Shown in pieces: positions 32,343 to 41,984 of a stretch of 64,000 nucleotides of DNA. Within the stretch, counting starts at the first letter, position 1, and each line of letters begins with the position of its first letter. The notes beneath the pieces were generated by a model that was given only the letters and a program-made list of their open reading frames with translations, was not told the origin of the DNA and made no database searches. Both the position numbers and the translations under genes were made by a program. The stretch comes from Bacteroidota bacterium (GTDB lineage Bacteria > Bacteroidota > Bacteroidia > Chitinophagales > Chitinophagaceae), in contig JAHEFI010000001.1 of NCBI GenBank assembly GCA_024640255.1, forward strand, positions 310,001 to 374,000. Direction: 5' to 3'.

Positions 32343-32374
32343 AAAGCCTCTTCAATTTTGAAGAGGCTTTTTTA
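32343..32374 (+). terminator. Intrinsic terminator after helicase gene
   Basis: AAAGCCTCTTCAA-TT-TTGAAGAGGCTTT, 13-bp perfect stem with a T run. It can also serve the convergent gene ending at 32390. Confidence 0.9.
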
Positions 32375-32389
32375 TAATGTTGAAAACGA

Positions 32390-33136
32390 TTATTTAATTT
32401 CAATAATCGCTCTTTTTAATAATTTAGAATCTGCTAAATTTAAAACTTGCGCACCAGGAGTAAGTGATTGAATATTGAAACTTTCTTGTGTTTTTGTTTC
32501 AATACCTGGTTTTCCTTCTTCTTCCTCTTCTTCTGATTTTTTAGCACTAATGCCTGTTACAATTAATTTAAATGGAGCAGGCGTAGAAATTTTAGTAGAT
32601 AAAATTAAATTAGCACCAGGGCCTCTTGTATTTTTTTCTGCAGTATATAAAGTTTCTAATACCTTACCTGTGCTATCAGCAACTTCAATATTTAAACTTG
32701 CAGCTTCGTTGTCTTTAGTTTTTTGTAAGATTATAGTTGTTGCAATTCCATTAGTTGAGTCTAAAGTTGTTTTTTCTTGGAAGCTAATTCCTGCATCTGG
32801 TCTTGGACCTCTTTTTGGTGCAAATACTCTACCAAATTCTGCTACTGGCTCTAACACTTCTGTAACAGAAAGGGTTAAAACAATAATACCAATAATTCCT
32901 GCAACCAATAATTCTTTCTTGAATGAGCCGGTATTTTTATCCTTTGAATAGTTTTTCAAAGAACCCCAGTTGTTTACAATATGAAATATGGCAAAACAAA
33001 CAAATATTAACCCGAAAATAGTATGGGTCATTTCCACAAAATGAGGCTTTTGTTTGATATACAATAAGATTCCTGATAAGCCTAGGACAAAAAAGGCAAA
33101 GGCAATAGATAAGCTAATAATGTTCTTTTTCTTCAT
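32390..33136 (-). CDS. DUF4405-like membrane protein with C-terminal beta domain
   Basis: 248 residues. Three membrane helices (about 5-25, 34-52 and 75-93) carry HTIFGLIFVCFAIFHIVNNW, a His-x-n-His pattern like the cytochrome-b-like DUF4405 family, so haem binding is possible. The C-terminal half is a soluble beta-rich domain with an E-rich loop (SEEEEEEGKPG). The function is unknown. It is divergent from arsR with a 139-bp gap. Confidence 0.65.
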   Translation of the reverse strand: MKKKNIISLSIAFAFFVLGLSGILLYIKQKPHFVEMTHTIFGLIFVCFAIFHIVNNWGSLKNYSKDKNTGSFKKELLVAGIIGIIVLTLSVTEVLEPVAEFGRVFAPKRGPRPDAGISFQEKTTLDSTNGIATTIILQKTKDNEAASLNIEVADSTGKVLETLYTAEKNTRGPGANLILSTKISTPAPFKLIVTGISAKKSEEEEEEGKPGIETKTQESFNIQSLTPGAQVLNLADSKLLKRAIIEIK

Positions 33137-33275
33137 AATATTTGGTTTGGAAATGACAAGTTATTAAAATCTAACTAAAAATCAAGCAATTAGGAAACTA
33201 TATAGACCCATTTTACTGATTTTATGATAAGACTCATTTTTTTAATTAAAGTTTAATCGTAATATTGCGATTAAT

Positions 33276-33608
33276 ATGGGATCAAGTAAATTAAATGAAT
33301 ACAGTGAACAAGAGCTGTTAATTGCTAAATACGCTAAAGCTTTATCACATCCGGCTCGAATTGCCATTCTTAATGTGCTTTTGAAAAAACAAGCATGTGT
33401 TTGTGGAGATATTGTAGAGGAGCTTCCTTTGGCCCAAAGTACAGTTTCTCAACATTTAAAAGAATTAAAAGAAGCAGGGCTAATAAAAGGAGATATAGAA
33501 GGGGTTTCCGTTTGTTATTGTATTGATACTGAAGTTTGGAATAAAGCTAGTGTTATATTAGATAACCTATTTCAACAAGCAAAAGTAATACCTGAAAAAT
33601 GTTGTTAA
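33276..33608 (+). CDS. arsR: ArsR-family arsenic-responsive repressor
   Basis: 110 residues, a winged helix ([17 protein letters not shown] ... [19 protein letters not shown]). C41-V-C43 at the start of alpha3 matches the arsenite-binding ELCVCDL-type site; further cysteines lie at the C-terminus (EKCC). Arsenite or antimonite binding would release DNA. It heads an operon with the methyltransferase (25-bp gap) and arsenate reductase; it probably autoregulates from the 139-bp upstream gap. Confidence 0.9.
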   Translation: MGSSKLNEYSEQELLIAKYAKALSHPARIAILNVLLKKQACVCGDIVEELPLAQSTVSQHLKELKEAGLIKGDIEGVSVCYCIDTEVWNKASVILDNLFQQAKVIPEKCC

Positions 33609-33633
33609 TTAATAAACTATTAAAATAAATTTT

Positions 33634-34485
33634 ATGCAAACAGAAGAACAATTAAAAGAAATAGTAAGAAAAAAGTATAGTGAAATTGCATTACAAGACA
33701 AAGAAACTAATATGTCTTCATGTTGTGGAGCAGGTGGTTGTTCCACAGAAGTTTATAATATAATGTCTGATGATTATACAACATTAGAAGGTTATAATGC
33801 AGATGCGGATTTAGGATTAGGTTGTGGCTTACCAACTCAATTTGCAAAAATTAAAAAAGGAGATGTAGTAGTTGATTTAGGAAGCGGTGCAGGTAATGAT
33901 TGTTTTATAGCAAGACATGAAACTGGAGAAACTGGCAAGGTTATTGGGATTGATTTTACTCCAGCTATGATAGATAAGGCAAGAAAAAATGCAGAAGTAA
34001 GAGGTTTTAATAATGTTGAATTTAGACAAGGAGATATTGAAAACATGCCTATAACAGCAAACAGTGCAGATGTAATTGTAAGTAATTGTGTATTAAACTT
34101 AGTGCCTAATAAAGATGCAGTTATAAAAGATATTTATAGAGTATTGAAACCTGGAGGTCATTTTAGTATTTCAGATGTAGTTCTAGTAGGAGCATTGCCA
34201 GAAGGTTTAAGAAAAGATGCAGAAATGTATGCTGGTTGTGTATCTGGTGCAATTCAAAAAGAAGTATACTTGGAATTGATTCATGCCAACGGCTTTCAAA
34301 ATGTAACTATTCAAAAAGAAAAACCTATTATTATTCCAAACGATATTTTAAAAAATTATTTAAGCGCTGAGGAAATAGCAAAATTTAATAGCGGAGGAAC
34401 AGGAATATTTTCTGTCACAGTTTTTGCTCAAAAACCAACAAATGAAAAATCATCTTGTTGTACTCCAGGATCGGGTTGTTGTTAA
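33634..34485 (+). CDS. arsM: Arsenite S-adenosylmethionine methyltransferase
   Basis: 283 residues. SAM-binding motif VVDLGSGAGNDCFIARH. The cysteines required for arsenite binding are seen in GLGCGLP, SNCVLNLVP and YAGCVSGA; N-terminal CCGAGGC and C-terminal CCTPGSGCC are extra thiol sites. It methylates As(III) to volatile or less toxic species in the cytoplasm. It lies in an operon between arsR and arsC, which supports the assignment. Confidence 0.93.
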   Translation: MQTEEQLKEIVRKKYSEIALQDKETNMSSCCGAGGCSTEVYNIMSDDYTTLEGYNADADLGLGCGLPTQFAKIKKGDVVVDLGSGAGNDCFIARHETGETGKVIGIDFTPAMIDKARKNAEVRGFNNVEFRQGDIENMPITANSADVIVSNCVLNLVPNKDAVIKDIYRVLKPGGHFSISDVVLVGALPEGLRKDAEMYAGCVSGAIQKEVYLELIHANGFQNVTIQKEKPIIIPNDILKNYLSAEEIAKFNSGGTGIFSVTVFAQKPTNEKSSCCTPGSGCC

Positions 34486-34520
34486 AGAAAATATGTATTA
34501 TAAAATTATAAGGTTATTTT

Positions 34521-34934
34521 ATGAAAAATGTATTGGTTTTATGTACGGGTAATAGCTGTAGAAGTCAAATAGCCCACGGTTATTTAAAATATTATTATGG
34601 TGAAAATGCGAATGTATATAGTGCAGGAGTAGAAACTCATGGAGTTAATCCCAAAGTCATTGCTATTATGAAAGAAGATGGTATTGATATAAGTGAGCAT
34701 ACTTCAAATAATGTTTTAGAATACAAAGACATTGATTTTGATTATGTGATTACTGTTTGTGATCATGCCAAAGAAGTGTGTCCTTATTTTCCCTCTAATG
34801 CTGAAAAATTACATCATAATTTTCCAGATCCCTCTAAATTAAATGGAACTGAAGAAGAGATTCATGCAGAATTTGTCCGAGTAAGAGAGATGATTAAATC
34901 TTATTGTAGCGAATTTGTTAAGAGCCATTCCTAA
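34521..34934 (+). CDS. arsC: Arsenate reductase, thioredoxin-coupled low-molecular-weight phosphatase type
   Basis: 137 residues. P-loop C8-TGNSC-R14 and the redox cysteines C80 and C87 (TVCDHAKEVCPYFP) have the same spacing as the triple-cysteine relay of S. aureus ArsC (C10, C82, C89). It reduces As(V) to As(III) with thioredoxin. It follows arsM by 35 bp. No ArsB or Acr3 pump gene follows; the next gene is phnA-like. Confidence 0.92.
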   Translation: MKNVLVLCTGNSCRSQIAHGYLKYYYGENANVYSAGVETHGVNPKVIAIMKEDGIDISEHTSNNVLEYKDIDFDYVITVCDHAKEVCPYFPSNAEKLHHNFPDPSKLNGTEEEIHAEFVRVREMIKSYCSEFVKSHS

Positions 34935-34976
34935 TTTATTACTGCAAAACAGTATCTTCGCGCGAATTATATTATT

Positions 34977-35543
34977 ATGAAATCAAGTCTATCTACAAAA
35001 TTAAAAGACAGAGCAGAAGGACAATGTGAACTATGTGCTTCTAATGCTGCAACATATGCCTATGCAGTAAGCCCAAAAGGAAATGAAGCCATTGAAAACG
35101 AAGTGGCTGTTTGTGATACCTGCTTAACCTTAATTGAAACTGGTGCAAAAGATACTCATTGGAATTGTTTAGCTGGAAGTATTTGGAATACAGAGCCAAG
35201 TGTACAAGTCTTAAGTTATAGAATTTTATATGGCATGAAAGACCAAGAATGGGCTAATGAAATATTAAGTTCTGTAGAATTAGATGAAACAGTAGTAACA
35301 TGGGCCGAATCTATTTTCCAAGTAGCGGCTAAGCATGTGGATAGCAATGGTACTGAATTAGAAAATGGAGATACTATTGTTTTAACACAACAATTAAATG
35401 TGAAGGGTGCAAGTTTTATGGCACCTAAAGGAACTATTGTTAGAAAAATCAGATTAGTACCTGATAATGCAGAGCAAATCGAAGGAAAAATTAACAATGA
35501 TACTATTGTTATTTTAACAAAATTTGTAAAGAAGTCTGTTTAA
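34977..35543 (+). CDS. PhnA-domain protein
   Basis: 188 residues. N-terminal zinc-ribbon type segment (GQCELCASNAATYAYAV ... VAVCDTCLTLI) with Cys pairs, and the C-terminal PhnA SH3-like domain (SNGTELENGDTIVLTQQLNVKG ... FMAPKGTIVRKIRL ... ILTKFVKKSV). Despite the old name the family is not proven to act in phosphonate use. Separate promoter-like TATCTTCGC upstream; terminator downstream. Confidence 0.9.
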   Translation: MKSSLSTKLKDRAEGQCELCASNAATYAYAVSPKGNEAIENEVAVCDTCLTLIETGAKDTHWNCLAGSIWNTEPSVQVLSYRILYGMKDQEWANEILSSVELDETVVTWAESIFQVAAKHVDSNGTELENGDTIVLTQQLNVKGASFMAPKGTIVRKIRLVPDNAEQIEGKINNDTIVILTKFVKKSV

Positions 35544-35562
35544 AAATAATATCATTGAATAA

Positions 35563-35593
35563 AAAAAGGTCTTCCAATACGGAAGACCTTTTT
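35563..35593. terminator. Bidirectional intrinsic terminator
   Basis: AAAAAGGTCTTCC-AATAC-GGAAGACCTTTTT, a 13-bp perfect stem with A and T runs on both sides, between the convergent phnA-like and hmuY-like genes. Confidence 0.9.
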
Positions 35594-35611
35594 ATTTGGG
35601 GGAGGTATACT

Positions 35612-36256
35612 TTAAAATACTTTAGTGCCATTTGGTTGGAAAATATATCTAAAAGTATAATAACGTTGCTTGCTCATTTTTTCAGCATCTGTAGCAGTTG
35701 TTGCTAAAGTCGCTCCTCCTTTATAATATGCGATCACTTCTACTTTTGCATACTTACCAGAAGCTGTTCTGATTACCAATACTCTTCCAGCCAATGGAGT
35801 GATTAAATTATTGATGGGGTCATAAGTATACCATCCTTTACCACTACCATAAGTTACTGCATAACTAGCAGGAGCATTATCTGTTTTAAATACAGAATCG
35901 GTAGAAATAGTTTTTAAATCATCAAATAATCCAACTTGAACAAAAGCCCCACCTAATCCCATTCCGCTAGTTCCACCGTTGGTTAAAATCTTTGTGCCAT
36001 TAAAAGCTAAGTCCCATTTTGTAGTTGCACTATCGGAATTAGCAATAATGGTGTTTTTTTCTAAACTATAAAAAGTATACTTACCTGCACCATAAGGCTG
36101 GCCCTGTGCAGTAATACCAATAATAGTATCTGCAGGTAAATCTTTTACAGTTGTTGCTGATAAAGGAGCAACCACGGTAGTGGTAGATTTTGAACAAGAT
36201 GCTAATAAGAATGTAAATGTTGCAATAAATAGAATGTAGGTTACTGTTTTTTTCAT
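35612..36256 (-). CDS. HmuY-family lipoprotein
   Basis: 214 residues. A lipoprotein signal ends in LLASC, so it is lipid-anchored. The mature domain has the HmuY pattern: GAGKYTFYSLEKNTII ... TKWDLAFNGTKILTNGGTSGMGLGGA ... KGWYTYDP. HmuY proteins bind haem at the surface and pass it to a TonB receptor; the receptor gene lies just upstream in the same operon (4-bp gap). Haem ligands cannot be confirmed by eye. Confidence 0.85.
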   Translation of the reverse strand: MKKTVTYILFIATFTFLLASCSKSTTTVVAPLSATTVKDLPADTIIGITAQGQPYGAGKYTFYSLEKNTIIANSDSATTKWDLAFNGTKILTNGGTSGMGLGGAFVQVGLFDDLKTISTDSVFKTDNAPASYAVTYGSGKGWYTYDPINNLITPLAGRVLVIRTASGKYAKVEVIAYYKGGATLATTATDAEKMSKQRYYTFRYIFQPNGTKVF

Positions 36257-36260
36257 TTTG

Positions 36261-38360
36261 CTATTTTTTATTTTGTATTGAATATTTTAAAATCATGTAA
36301 TAAGTTCTTCCAGCTAGGTTAGGTAAGTTCATACCATCAATATGATTATTGATATTGTCTATACCTGCTTGTAATGCCCATCCATTTTTAAATTGTCTGC
36401 CTGTAGAAAAGTTTAGGGTTATATATCCTTTACCAAATTGGTCTCCATTGTCGTACACTTCATTACCATTGGTATTAGCCACTGCCCACTTACTTCTGTA
36501 AATTGCTCTTATATTAGCGTAAAAACCCTCTTGGTTTTCGTAATTTAATTTTGCTTGAAATCTGTGCTTGCTGGTATTAGGCAATCCTACATAATCACTT
36601 AACTTCAATAATCTACTAGTGCCATCAGTGTTTTTTGTATAAACTATACCAGTTTTTATTTTGGCAATTTGATCTTTATCTCCAGTGACTAAAAATTGGT
36701 ATCCTAATGAACTACTCCAATCTGAGTTGTATTTTTGTTTTGTTTCAATTTCTAATCCAGTGGTATAGGCGTTTTTAATATTTAAATAACTATAAATCTG
36801 ACTTCCACTTATATAATTACCTACTTGTTGAACATCAATTAGATTGTTGATATCGTTTCTAAATAACTGAACTTGAATTTCGTTGGATTGATTAGGTTCC
36901 CATTCGGCAGATAAATGAATACCAGTTGCGTATTCGGGTTCAAGCTTTTTTAATTGGTAATAATTACTAAATAAATTACCTATTTGACCAAGCTGATTTA
37001 ATTTATTAATTACTTTTTGCGCTTCTACTGCACCAAATACACTATAACTTCCTGCAGCTGCATTGGTAAAGTTTAAATACAATTGTCTAAAATCAGGTGC
37101 CTTGAAACCTCTTCCAACACTTAACTTAAATCTTAATTGTGAATTCCATTTATATAAGAAAGATGCTTTTGGGCTTAAGGCTGAGGCATAATTTTTATTA
37201 TCATCATATCTAAATCCAATATTTGCTACTAGCTTTTTACCTGCATTCCATTCCCATTGATTATAGAAATATTTAATGGCATTGTTTTTTGCACTATCAA
37301 CATTATCATATCTAGTACTGTTCACTTTTTCAGTAATCCATCCAAAACCAACAATACTATTTAAAGATTTATTTATTTTCCATTCTGTTTGATCTTCAAC
37401 TCTTTTAAAATTTTGTTGAAACAAATCATTGTAAGGGTTGCCAGATACAGTCAAAAGGTCTTGCTTTGATTCATGCTGTGTAAAATAGGTATTCAACTTT
37501 GTTTTAATCTTATCGTTGAATTGATGATTTATTACGAAAGTTCCATTAAGATCATTGTTGGCTTCGTTTCCATTTGAATATATAGTGGTTCCGTTATTGG
37601 CTACTGCAATGATGCTTTTGATATTTTCTTTATTATATCTAAAGCTTCCATCGATACTTGTCTTATTGGTAATATTGTATTGAATATTTTGGGTAAATGT
37701 GGATCTAGTGATAGGGGTGATGAATCTGTTATTGCTATTAGGTCTAACACTAAATCCATCTGTACTATAGTTATTATAAAAACTTTGAATCTTTACTTTG
37801 TTCCATTTTTTAGTTAAACTAATATTTCCATCAAAAGTTTTGTAACTACCATAGCGAATACTTGTATTTAAAGCGTCATTACTTTTTTTATCAGTGATTA
37901 TATTGATTACACCTGCCATTGCTTCACTACCATATAAACTAGAGGAAGGGCCTTTTACAATTTCAATTTTTTTAATATTTCCAACTGCAATTCTATTTAA
38001 ATCTAAAACACCTGCAGTTCTACCAATTAATGGTTCTCCATCAATTAAAATAATGGTGTAGTCCGGATTTAACCCCTGGAGTTGTACACCTGCGCCAAAA
38101 CCAGAAGTTAATGTGATGCCTGTTTGCTCTCTTAACACATCACTTAATCTAGTGTTGCCTGATTGAATAATATTTTTACCGTTGATGATACTAATTGGAA
38201 CAGATATATTTTTTATCTGTCTTTCAGATTTATTAGCAGTCACAAATAGTGTATCACTGTAAAATCCAAGACTGTCTTTTCTAAAATAAGGCTGTGCAGA
38301 GCTGGTTATCCAACTCATCAAAATCATTGATCCAAATAAAAAAAGGGTGCTTTTTTTCAT
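36261..38360 (-). CDS. TonB-dependent receptor (HmuR-like)
   Basis: 699 residues: signal peptide, then SERQIKNISVPISIINGKNIIQSGNTRLSDVLREQTG plug domain (about residues 40-160) with EIVKGPSSSLYGSEAMAGVINIITDK, then a 22-strand barrel with aromatic ends. It imports a substrate across the outer membrane using TonB energy; the HmuY-like lipoprotein directly downstream suggests haem. The start is only 7 bp from a TTTG element on the minus strand, so the transcript is nearly leaderless. Confidence 0.9.
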   Translation of the reverse strand: MKKSTLFLFGSMILMSWITSSAQPYFRKDSLGFYSDTLFVTANKSERQIKNISVPISIINGKNIIQSGNTRLSDVLREQTGITLTSGFGAGVQLQGLNPDYTIILIDGEPLIGRTAGVLDLNRIAVGNIKKIEIVKGPSSSLYGSEAMAGVINIITDKKSNDALNTSIRYGSYKTFDGNISLTKKWNKVKIQSFYNNYSTDGFSVRPNSNNRFITPITRSTFTQNIQYNITNKTSIDGSFRYNKENIKSIIAVANNGTTIYSNGNEANNDLNGTFVINHQFNDKIKTKLNTYFTQHESKQDLLTVSGNPYNDLFQQNFKRVEDQTEWKINKSLNSIVGFGWITEKVNSTRYDNVDSAKNNAIKYFYNQWEWNAGKKLVANIGFRYDDNKNYASALSPKASFLYKWNSQLRFKLSVGRGFKAPDFRQLYLNFTNAAAGSYSVFGAVEAQKVINKLNQLGQIGNLFSNYYQLKKLEPEYATGIHLSAEWEPNQSNEIQVQLFRNDINNLIDVQQVGNYISGSQIYSYLNIKNAYTTGLEIETKQKYNSDWSSSLGYQFLVTGDKDQIAKIKTGIVYTKNTDGTSRLLKLSDYVGLPNTSKHRFQAKLNYENQEGFYANIRAIYRSKWAVANTNGNEVYDNGDQFGKGYITLNFSTGRQFKNGWALQAGIDNINNHIDGMNLPNLAGRTYYMILKYSIQNKK

Positions 38361-38548
38361 TGAGGCACAAAGGTGAGACTAGATAATTTCCGGATGCATA
38401 TTTCACCAGTATTTCTCATTGAAAAACCTCATATTATGACACTATTATGACAATCAAATTACTAGCTCATTTTCTTGTTTAGTTTTAGTGATATAAATCA
38501 TATTTAAGATTAAAAATTATAGAGAAACACTAACTTCGCTTAGTAATT

Positions 38549-39253
38549 ATGACTGAAAGAAAACTTCAAATATTATTGGTAGAAGACGAAGAGCATCTTC
38601 ATGATGCGCTCAAGTTAAATCTTGAATTAGAAGGCTATGAAGTGAGCTCAGCAATGGATGGAAAACTAGCACTTGACATCTTGCAAAATGCAGCTTTTGA
38701 TTTAATCATATTAGACATTATGCTTCCTAATGTTGATGGCTATACTATTATTGAAAAGTTAAGGTTAAACAATAATACAACACCCATCTTGGTATTAAGT
38801 GCGAAGAACTCTTCTTTTAATAGAGTGCAAGGACTTAAATTAGGAGCAGACGATTATTTAAATAAGCCATTTAATCTTGAAGAATTGCTTTTAAGGGTTG
38901 CCAAACTGATTCAAAAGTCTGGTTCAAATAATCAATCAACAGATTCCCAAACAGTGTTTGAGTTTGCGGGTCATCAGATTAATTTTGAATCTTTGGAAGT
39001 GACTTTGGCTAATGGTCAACATATACAATTAACTAAAACAGAATCCTTATTACTTCGTCTGTTAGTGGAGAATAAAAATAATGTGGTTTCCAGAGAGAAG
39101 ATCTTACAAACCGTTTGGGGATATCAGGTCTTTCCAAACACCAGAACCATTGACAATTTTATTACAAGTTTTAGAAAGTATTTCGAAAAAGACTCAAAAA
39201 ATCCGGAGTACTTTATTTCTGTTAGGGGTGTGGGGTATAAGTTCAAAATGTAG
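38549..39253 (+). CDS. OmpR-family response regulator
   Basis: 234 residues. Receiver domain (residues about 1-120) with acidic pocket VEDEEH, phospho-acceptor Asp in LIILDIMLPN and Lys in YLNKPF; then an OmpR winged helix (ESLLLRLLVENKNNVVSREKILQTVWGY ... RTIDNFITSFRKYFE ... VRGVGYKFKM). No histidine-kinase gene is adjacent, so its partner is elsewhere. It is divergent from the haem receptor gene and may regulate it (inferred from position). Confidence 0.93.
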   Translation: MTERKLQILLVEDEEHLHDALKLNLELEGYEVSSAMDGKLALDILQNAAFDLIILDIMLPNVDGYTIIEKLRLNNNTTPILVLSAKNSSFNRVQGLKLGADDYLNKPFNLEELLLRVAKLIQKSGSNNQSTDSQTVFEFAGHQINFESLEVTLANGQHIQLTKTESLLLRLLVENKNNVVSREKILQTVWGYQVFPNTRTIDNFITSFRKYFEKDSKNPEYFISVRGVGYKFKM

Positions 39254-39276
39254 TAACTTACGTCAAATCGACGTTT

Positions 39277-41421
39277 ATGAAATGCAAACAATGGTTTTTC
39301 ATTTTTCTTTTAAGTTTTTACACAACTAATATTCTATTAGCGCAGGTTTCAAATAAAACTAGACCTTTCCAAGAAGAAATAGACGCTTTTGCAAAAGCGG
39401 ATAAAATAATGATGCCGGATCAAGGTAGTATTCTTTTTGCAGGAAGTTCTTCCTTTAGATTGTGGCAGGATGTGAAAGATTATTTTCCTGGTAAGACTAT
39501 TTTAAATAGAGGTTTTGGTGGATCTACCTTATTAGATTTAATACAGTTTTCAAAAGAAACTATTATTCAATATAAGCCAAAACAAATTTTTATTTATTGT
39601 GGCGAAAATGATATTGCATCAAGTGATACAGTTAAACCAACTGATGTTTTAGCTCGTTTTCAAACATTATATAAAATACTTAGATCCAATTTGCCTGCCA
39701 ATACGCCCATTGTTTATTTATCCTTAAAACCAAGTATCGCTAGATGGTCGATGCATGAAAGAATGGAGGCATCTAATACTCTAATTAATAAATTTATTAG
39801 TAGTCAAAAGAATATTCAATTTTTGGATGTGTATCATGCAATGCTAGGTGCCGACGGATTACCATTGAATGATATTTATATTGCTGACAAGTTGCATATG
39901 AATGCTAAAGGTTATACTATTTGGCAAAAATTAATTAACCCTTTATTATTAATTACTACTAAGCCTATTGCAATCACTAATGCAGGTAAAGTGGCTGGAT
40001 ATAAAGATGGCAGCATTAATGTTTTTAAAGGTATTCCTTTTGCTGCGCCACCTGTGGGCAATTTAAGATGGAAAGCACCTCAACCAGTTCAAGCATGGTC
40101 TGGCGTGAAAGATTGTATTCAATTTGGTGCAAGTCCAGTGCAGGCAGAACCTATTCCATTTATGTGTTGGTCTGAAGAATATTTAATTCCTAAAAAACCA
40201 ATAGATGAAGATTGCTTGTATTTAAATGTTTGGGCTAAAAATAATACAGTTAAAAAACCTGTATTTGTATATATCTATGGTGGTGGTTTTAGATCTGGTG
40301 GAGCAGGCTGTGCTATTTATGATGGAAAAGAATTGGCCAAGAAAGATATTGTGGTGGTTACCATTAATTATAGAGTAGGTGTATTTGGGTTTTTAGCACA
40401 TCCTGAATTAACCAAAGAATCAGGTTATGGTGCTTCGGGCAACTATGCTTTATTAGATATGATTGCAGCACTTAAATGGGTTAAGCAAAATATTGCAGCT
40501 TTTGGTGGTGATCCCAATCAAGTAACTATAGCAGGTCAATCTGCAGGAGCATTTGCTGTAAATCATTTGTGCGCTACTCCTTTAGCGAATGGTCTTTTCA
40601 AAGGAGCTATTGCAGAAAGTGGAGGTAGTGTTTTAACAAGCACTTTAAGACCAACTACTAATTTAGATCAAGCCGAAAAAATGGGATTGGATTTTGCTAA
40701 AAACTTCAAAGCAAATTCTCTTGAAGAGCTAAGAAAAGTTTCTGCACAAGAAATTTTACAATCTAATCTAGGATTAAGTTATCCCATTGAAGATGGCTAT
40801 GTGTTACCTAATTCAATTGGTGATATTTATGCTAATGGGAAACAAAATGATGTTGCATTAATTTTAGGTTGGAACTTAGATGATAAAGTAACTGGACCTC
40901 CTGTTAATGCAGCAGCATATAAAGAGCAGTTATTAAAACAATATGGAAATAATGTAGAAAAGATTTTGCAACAGTATCCTGCTACCAATGATTCTATTGC
41001 AGCAATTTCTCAAGGAAATTTAAGTAGAGACGGATTTTTTGGTGTTCAAGGATATGCATGGGCGAATGCGCAATTGAAAAAAGGCAGGTCTAAAGTTTTT
41101 GTATATAATTTTAATAGAAAGCTTCCATCATATTCTGAAGCTACCAATTTTGGCGCTTTTCATACTGGAGAAGTACCTTATGTGTTTAATAATTTAAAAA
41201 CAGTGAATAGGCCTTTTGAAGAGGCAGATATTCAATTAGCAGATCAAATGTCTAATTACTGGGTTAATTTTATTAAAGCGGGTAATCCCAATGGAGCTAA
41301 ATCTATTAACTGGCCTGTCTATACTTCAGAGAAAGACCAAGTATTAATACTAGACAAGCAAATTAGCGCCCAATCAATGCCTTTTAAAGAAGGGTTAAGA
41401 ATTTTATCTACGGTTTATTAA
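39277..41421 (+). CDS. SGNH hydrolase fused to type-B carboxylesterase
   Basis: 714 residues, secreted (FIFLLSFYTTNILLAQ). Domain 1 (about 25-225) is an SGNH/GDSL esterase: FAGSSSFRLW (Ser), GFGGS (Gly), GENDIA (Asn), DKLHMN (His/Asp). Domain 2 (about 230-700) is an alpha/beta carboxylesterase: FKGIPFAAPPVGNLRWK, EDCLYLNVW, GQSAGA (nucleophile) and FHTGEVPYVF (His). Two esterase folds in one chain suggest cooperative de-esterification of an acylated glycan (inferred). It lies 23 bp after the response regulator. Confidence 0.9.
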   Translation: MKCKQWFFIFLLSFYTTNILLAQVSNKTRPFQEEIDAFAKADKIMMPDQGSILFAGSSSFRLWQDVKDYFPGKTILNRGFGGSTLLDLIQFSKETIIQYKPKQIFIYCGENDIASSDTVKPTDVLARFQTLYKILRSNLPANTPIVYLSLKPSIARWSMHERMEASNTLINKFISSQKNIQFLDVYHAMLGADGLPLNDIYIADKLHMNAKGYTIWQKLINPLLLITTKPIAITNAGKVAGYKDGSINVFKGIPFAAPPVGNLRWKAPQPVQAWSGVKDCIQFGASPVQAEPIPFMCWSEEYLIPKKPIDEDCLYLNVWAKNNTVKKPVFVYIYGGGFRSGGAGCAIYDGKELAKKDIVVVTINYRVGVFGFLAHPELTKESGYGASGNYALLDMIAALKWVKQNIAAFGGDPNQVTIAGQSAGAFAVNHLCATPLANGLFKGAIAESGGSVLTSTLRPTTNLDQAEKMGLDFAKNFKANSLEELRKVSAQEILQSNLGLSYPIEDGYVLPNSIGDIYANGKQNDVALILGWNLDDKVTGPPVNAAAYKEQLLKQYGNNVEKILQQYPATNDSIAAISQGNLSRDGFFGVQGYAWANAQLKKGRSKVFVYNFNRKLPSYSEATNFGAFHTGEVPYVFNNLKTVNRPFEEADIQLADQMSNYWVNFIKAGNPNGAKSINWPVYTSEKDQVLILDKQISAQSMPFKEGLRILSTVY

Positions 41422-41489
41422 AAACTGGGTTAAAAAAGGATGGATTTGGCAATTTTTACTACATTTGAGAAATGATTAAAAATCATAAT

Positions 41490-41912
41490 ATGAAAAAAGG
41501 TTTAATTTCTTTCTTGCTATCATCGGTTATTTTGATGGCATGTAGCAAATCAGGAGATAGTCCTGCGCCTACACCTAACCCTCCAGCACCTACACCTGAA
41601 GCAACTATTGTGTTTACAACAGATCCAGATCCAGGAACAGCTATTTATGGATCATTAGGTGCTTCTCAAGCAATGACCTTAACTATTTCATCTACCATCC
41701 CATCTGCTGGGGTAACTATAGATGTAAAAACAACTAAAGATAGCGATGGCTCAACTGTTTCTTCAAGCAGTGTTTCCAGCACTACTTCAAAAAATAATAT
41801 TACAGTAGATAATTTAACTGCTGGTGTTTTATGTACAACAACAATCACTGTTACCTCTAAATCAACTGCAAGTAATAATGCATCTAAATCTTTTAAGATT
41901 GCTAGAAAGTAA
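41490..41912 (+). CDS. Small lipoprotein with proline-rich linker
   Basis: 140 residues from ATG 41490 (ATG at 41472 also possible; TACATTTG -7 element at 41460-41467). Lipobox LMACSK, then a Pro-rich stretch (PAPTPNPPAPTPE) and a Ser/Thr-rich beta domain (TFTTDPDPGTAIYGSLGASQ-like, here VFTTDPDPGTAIYG). This looks like a surface lipoprotein; no family was recognised. Confidence 0.7.
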   Translation: MKKGLISFLLSSVILMACSKSGDSPAPTPNPPAPTPEATIVFTTDPDPGTAIYGSLGASQAMTLTISSTIPSAGVTIDVKTTKDSDGSTVSSSSVSSTTSKNNITVDNLTAGVLCTTTITVTSKSTASNNASKSFKIARK

Positions 41913-41930
41913 TAGCTAATTGAATTATAA

Positions 41931-41959
41931 AAAATGCCACTCTATGGAGTGGCATTTTT
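41931..41959 (+). terminator. Intrinsic terminator
   Basis: AAAATGCCACTC-TATG-GAGTGGCATTTT with a T run; 12-bp perfect stem, 18 bp after the lipoprotein gene. Confidence 0.9.
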
Positions 41960-41984
41960 GTTTAGTATCTTTTAAGTTGATCAA

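Noticed and set aside
38361..38548. Sensor kinase partner for the OmpR-type regulator
   Set aside because: The gap is too short for a kinase gene and both neighbouring genes are other families.
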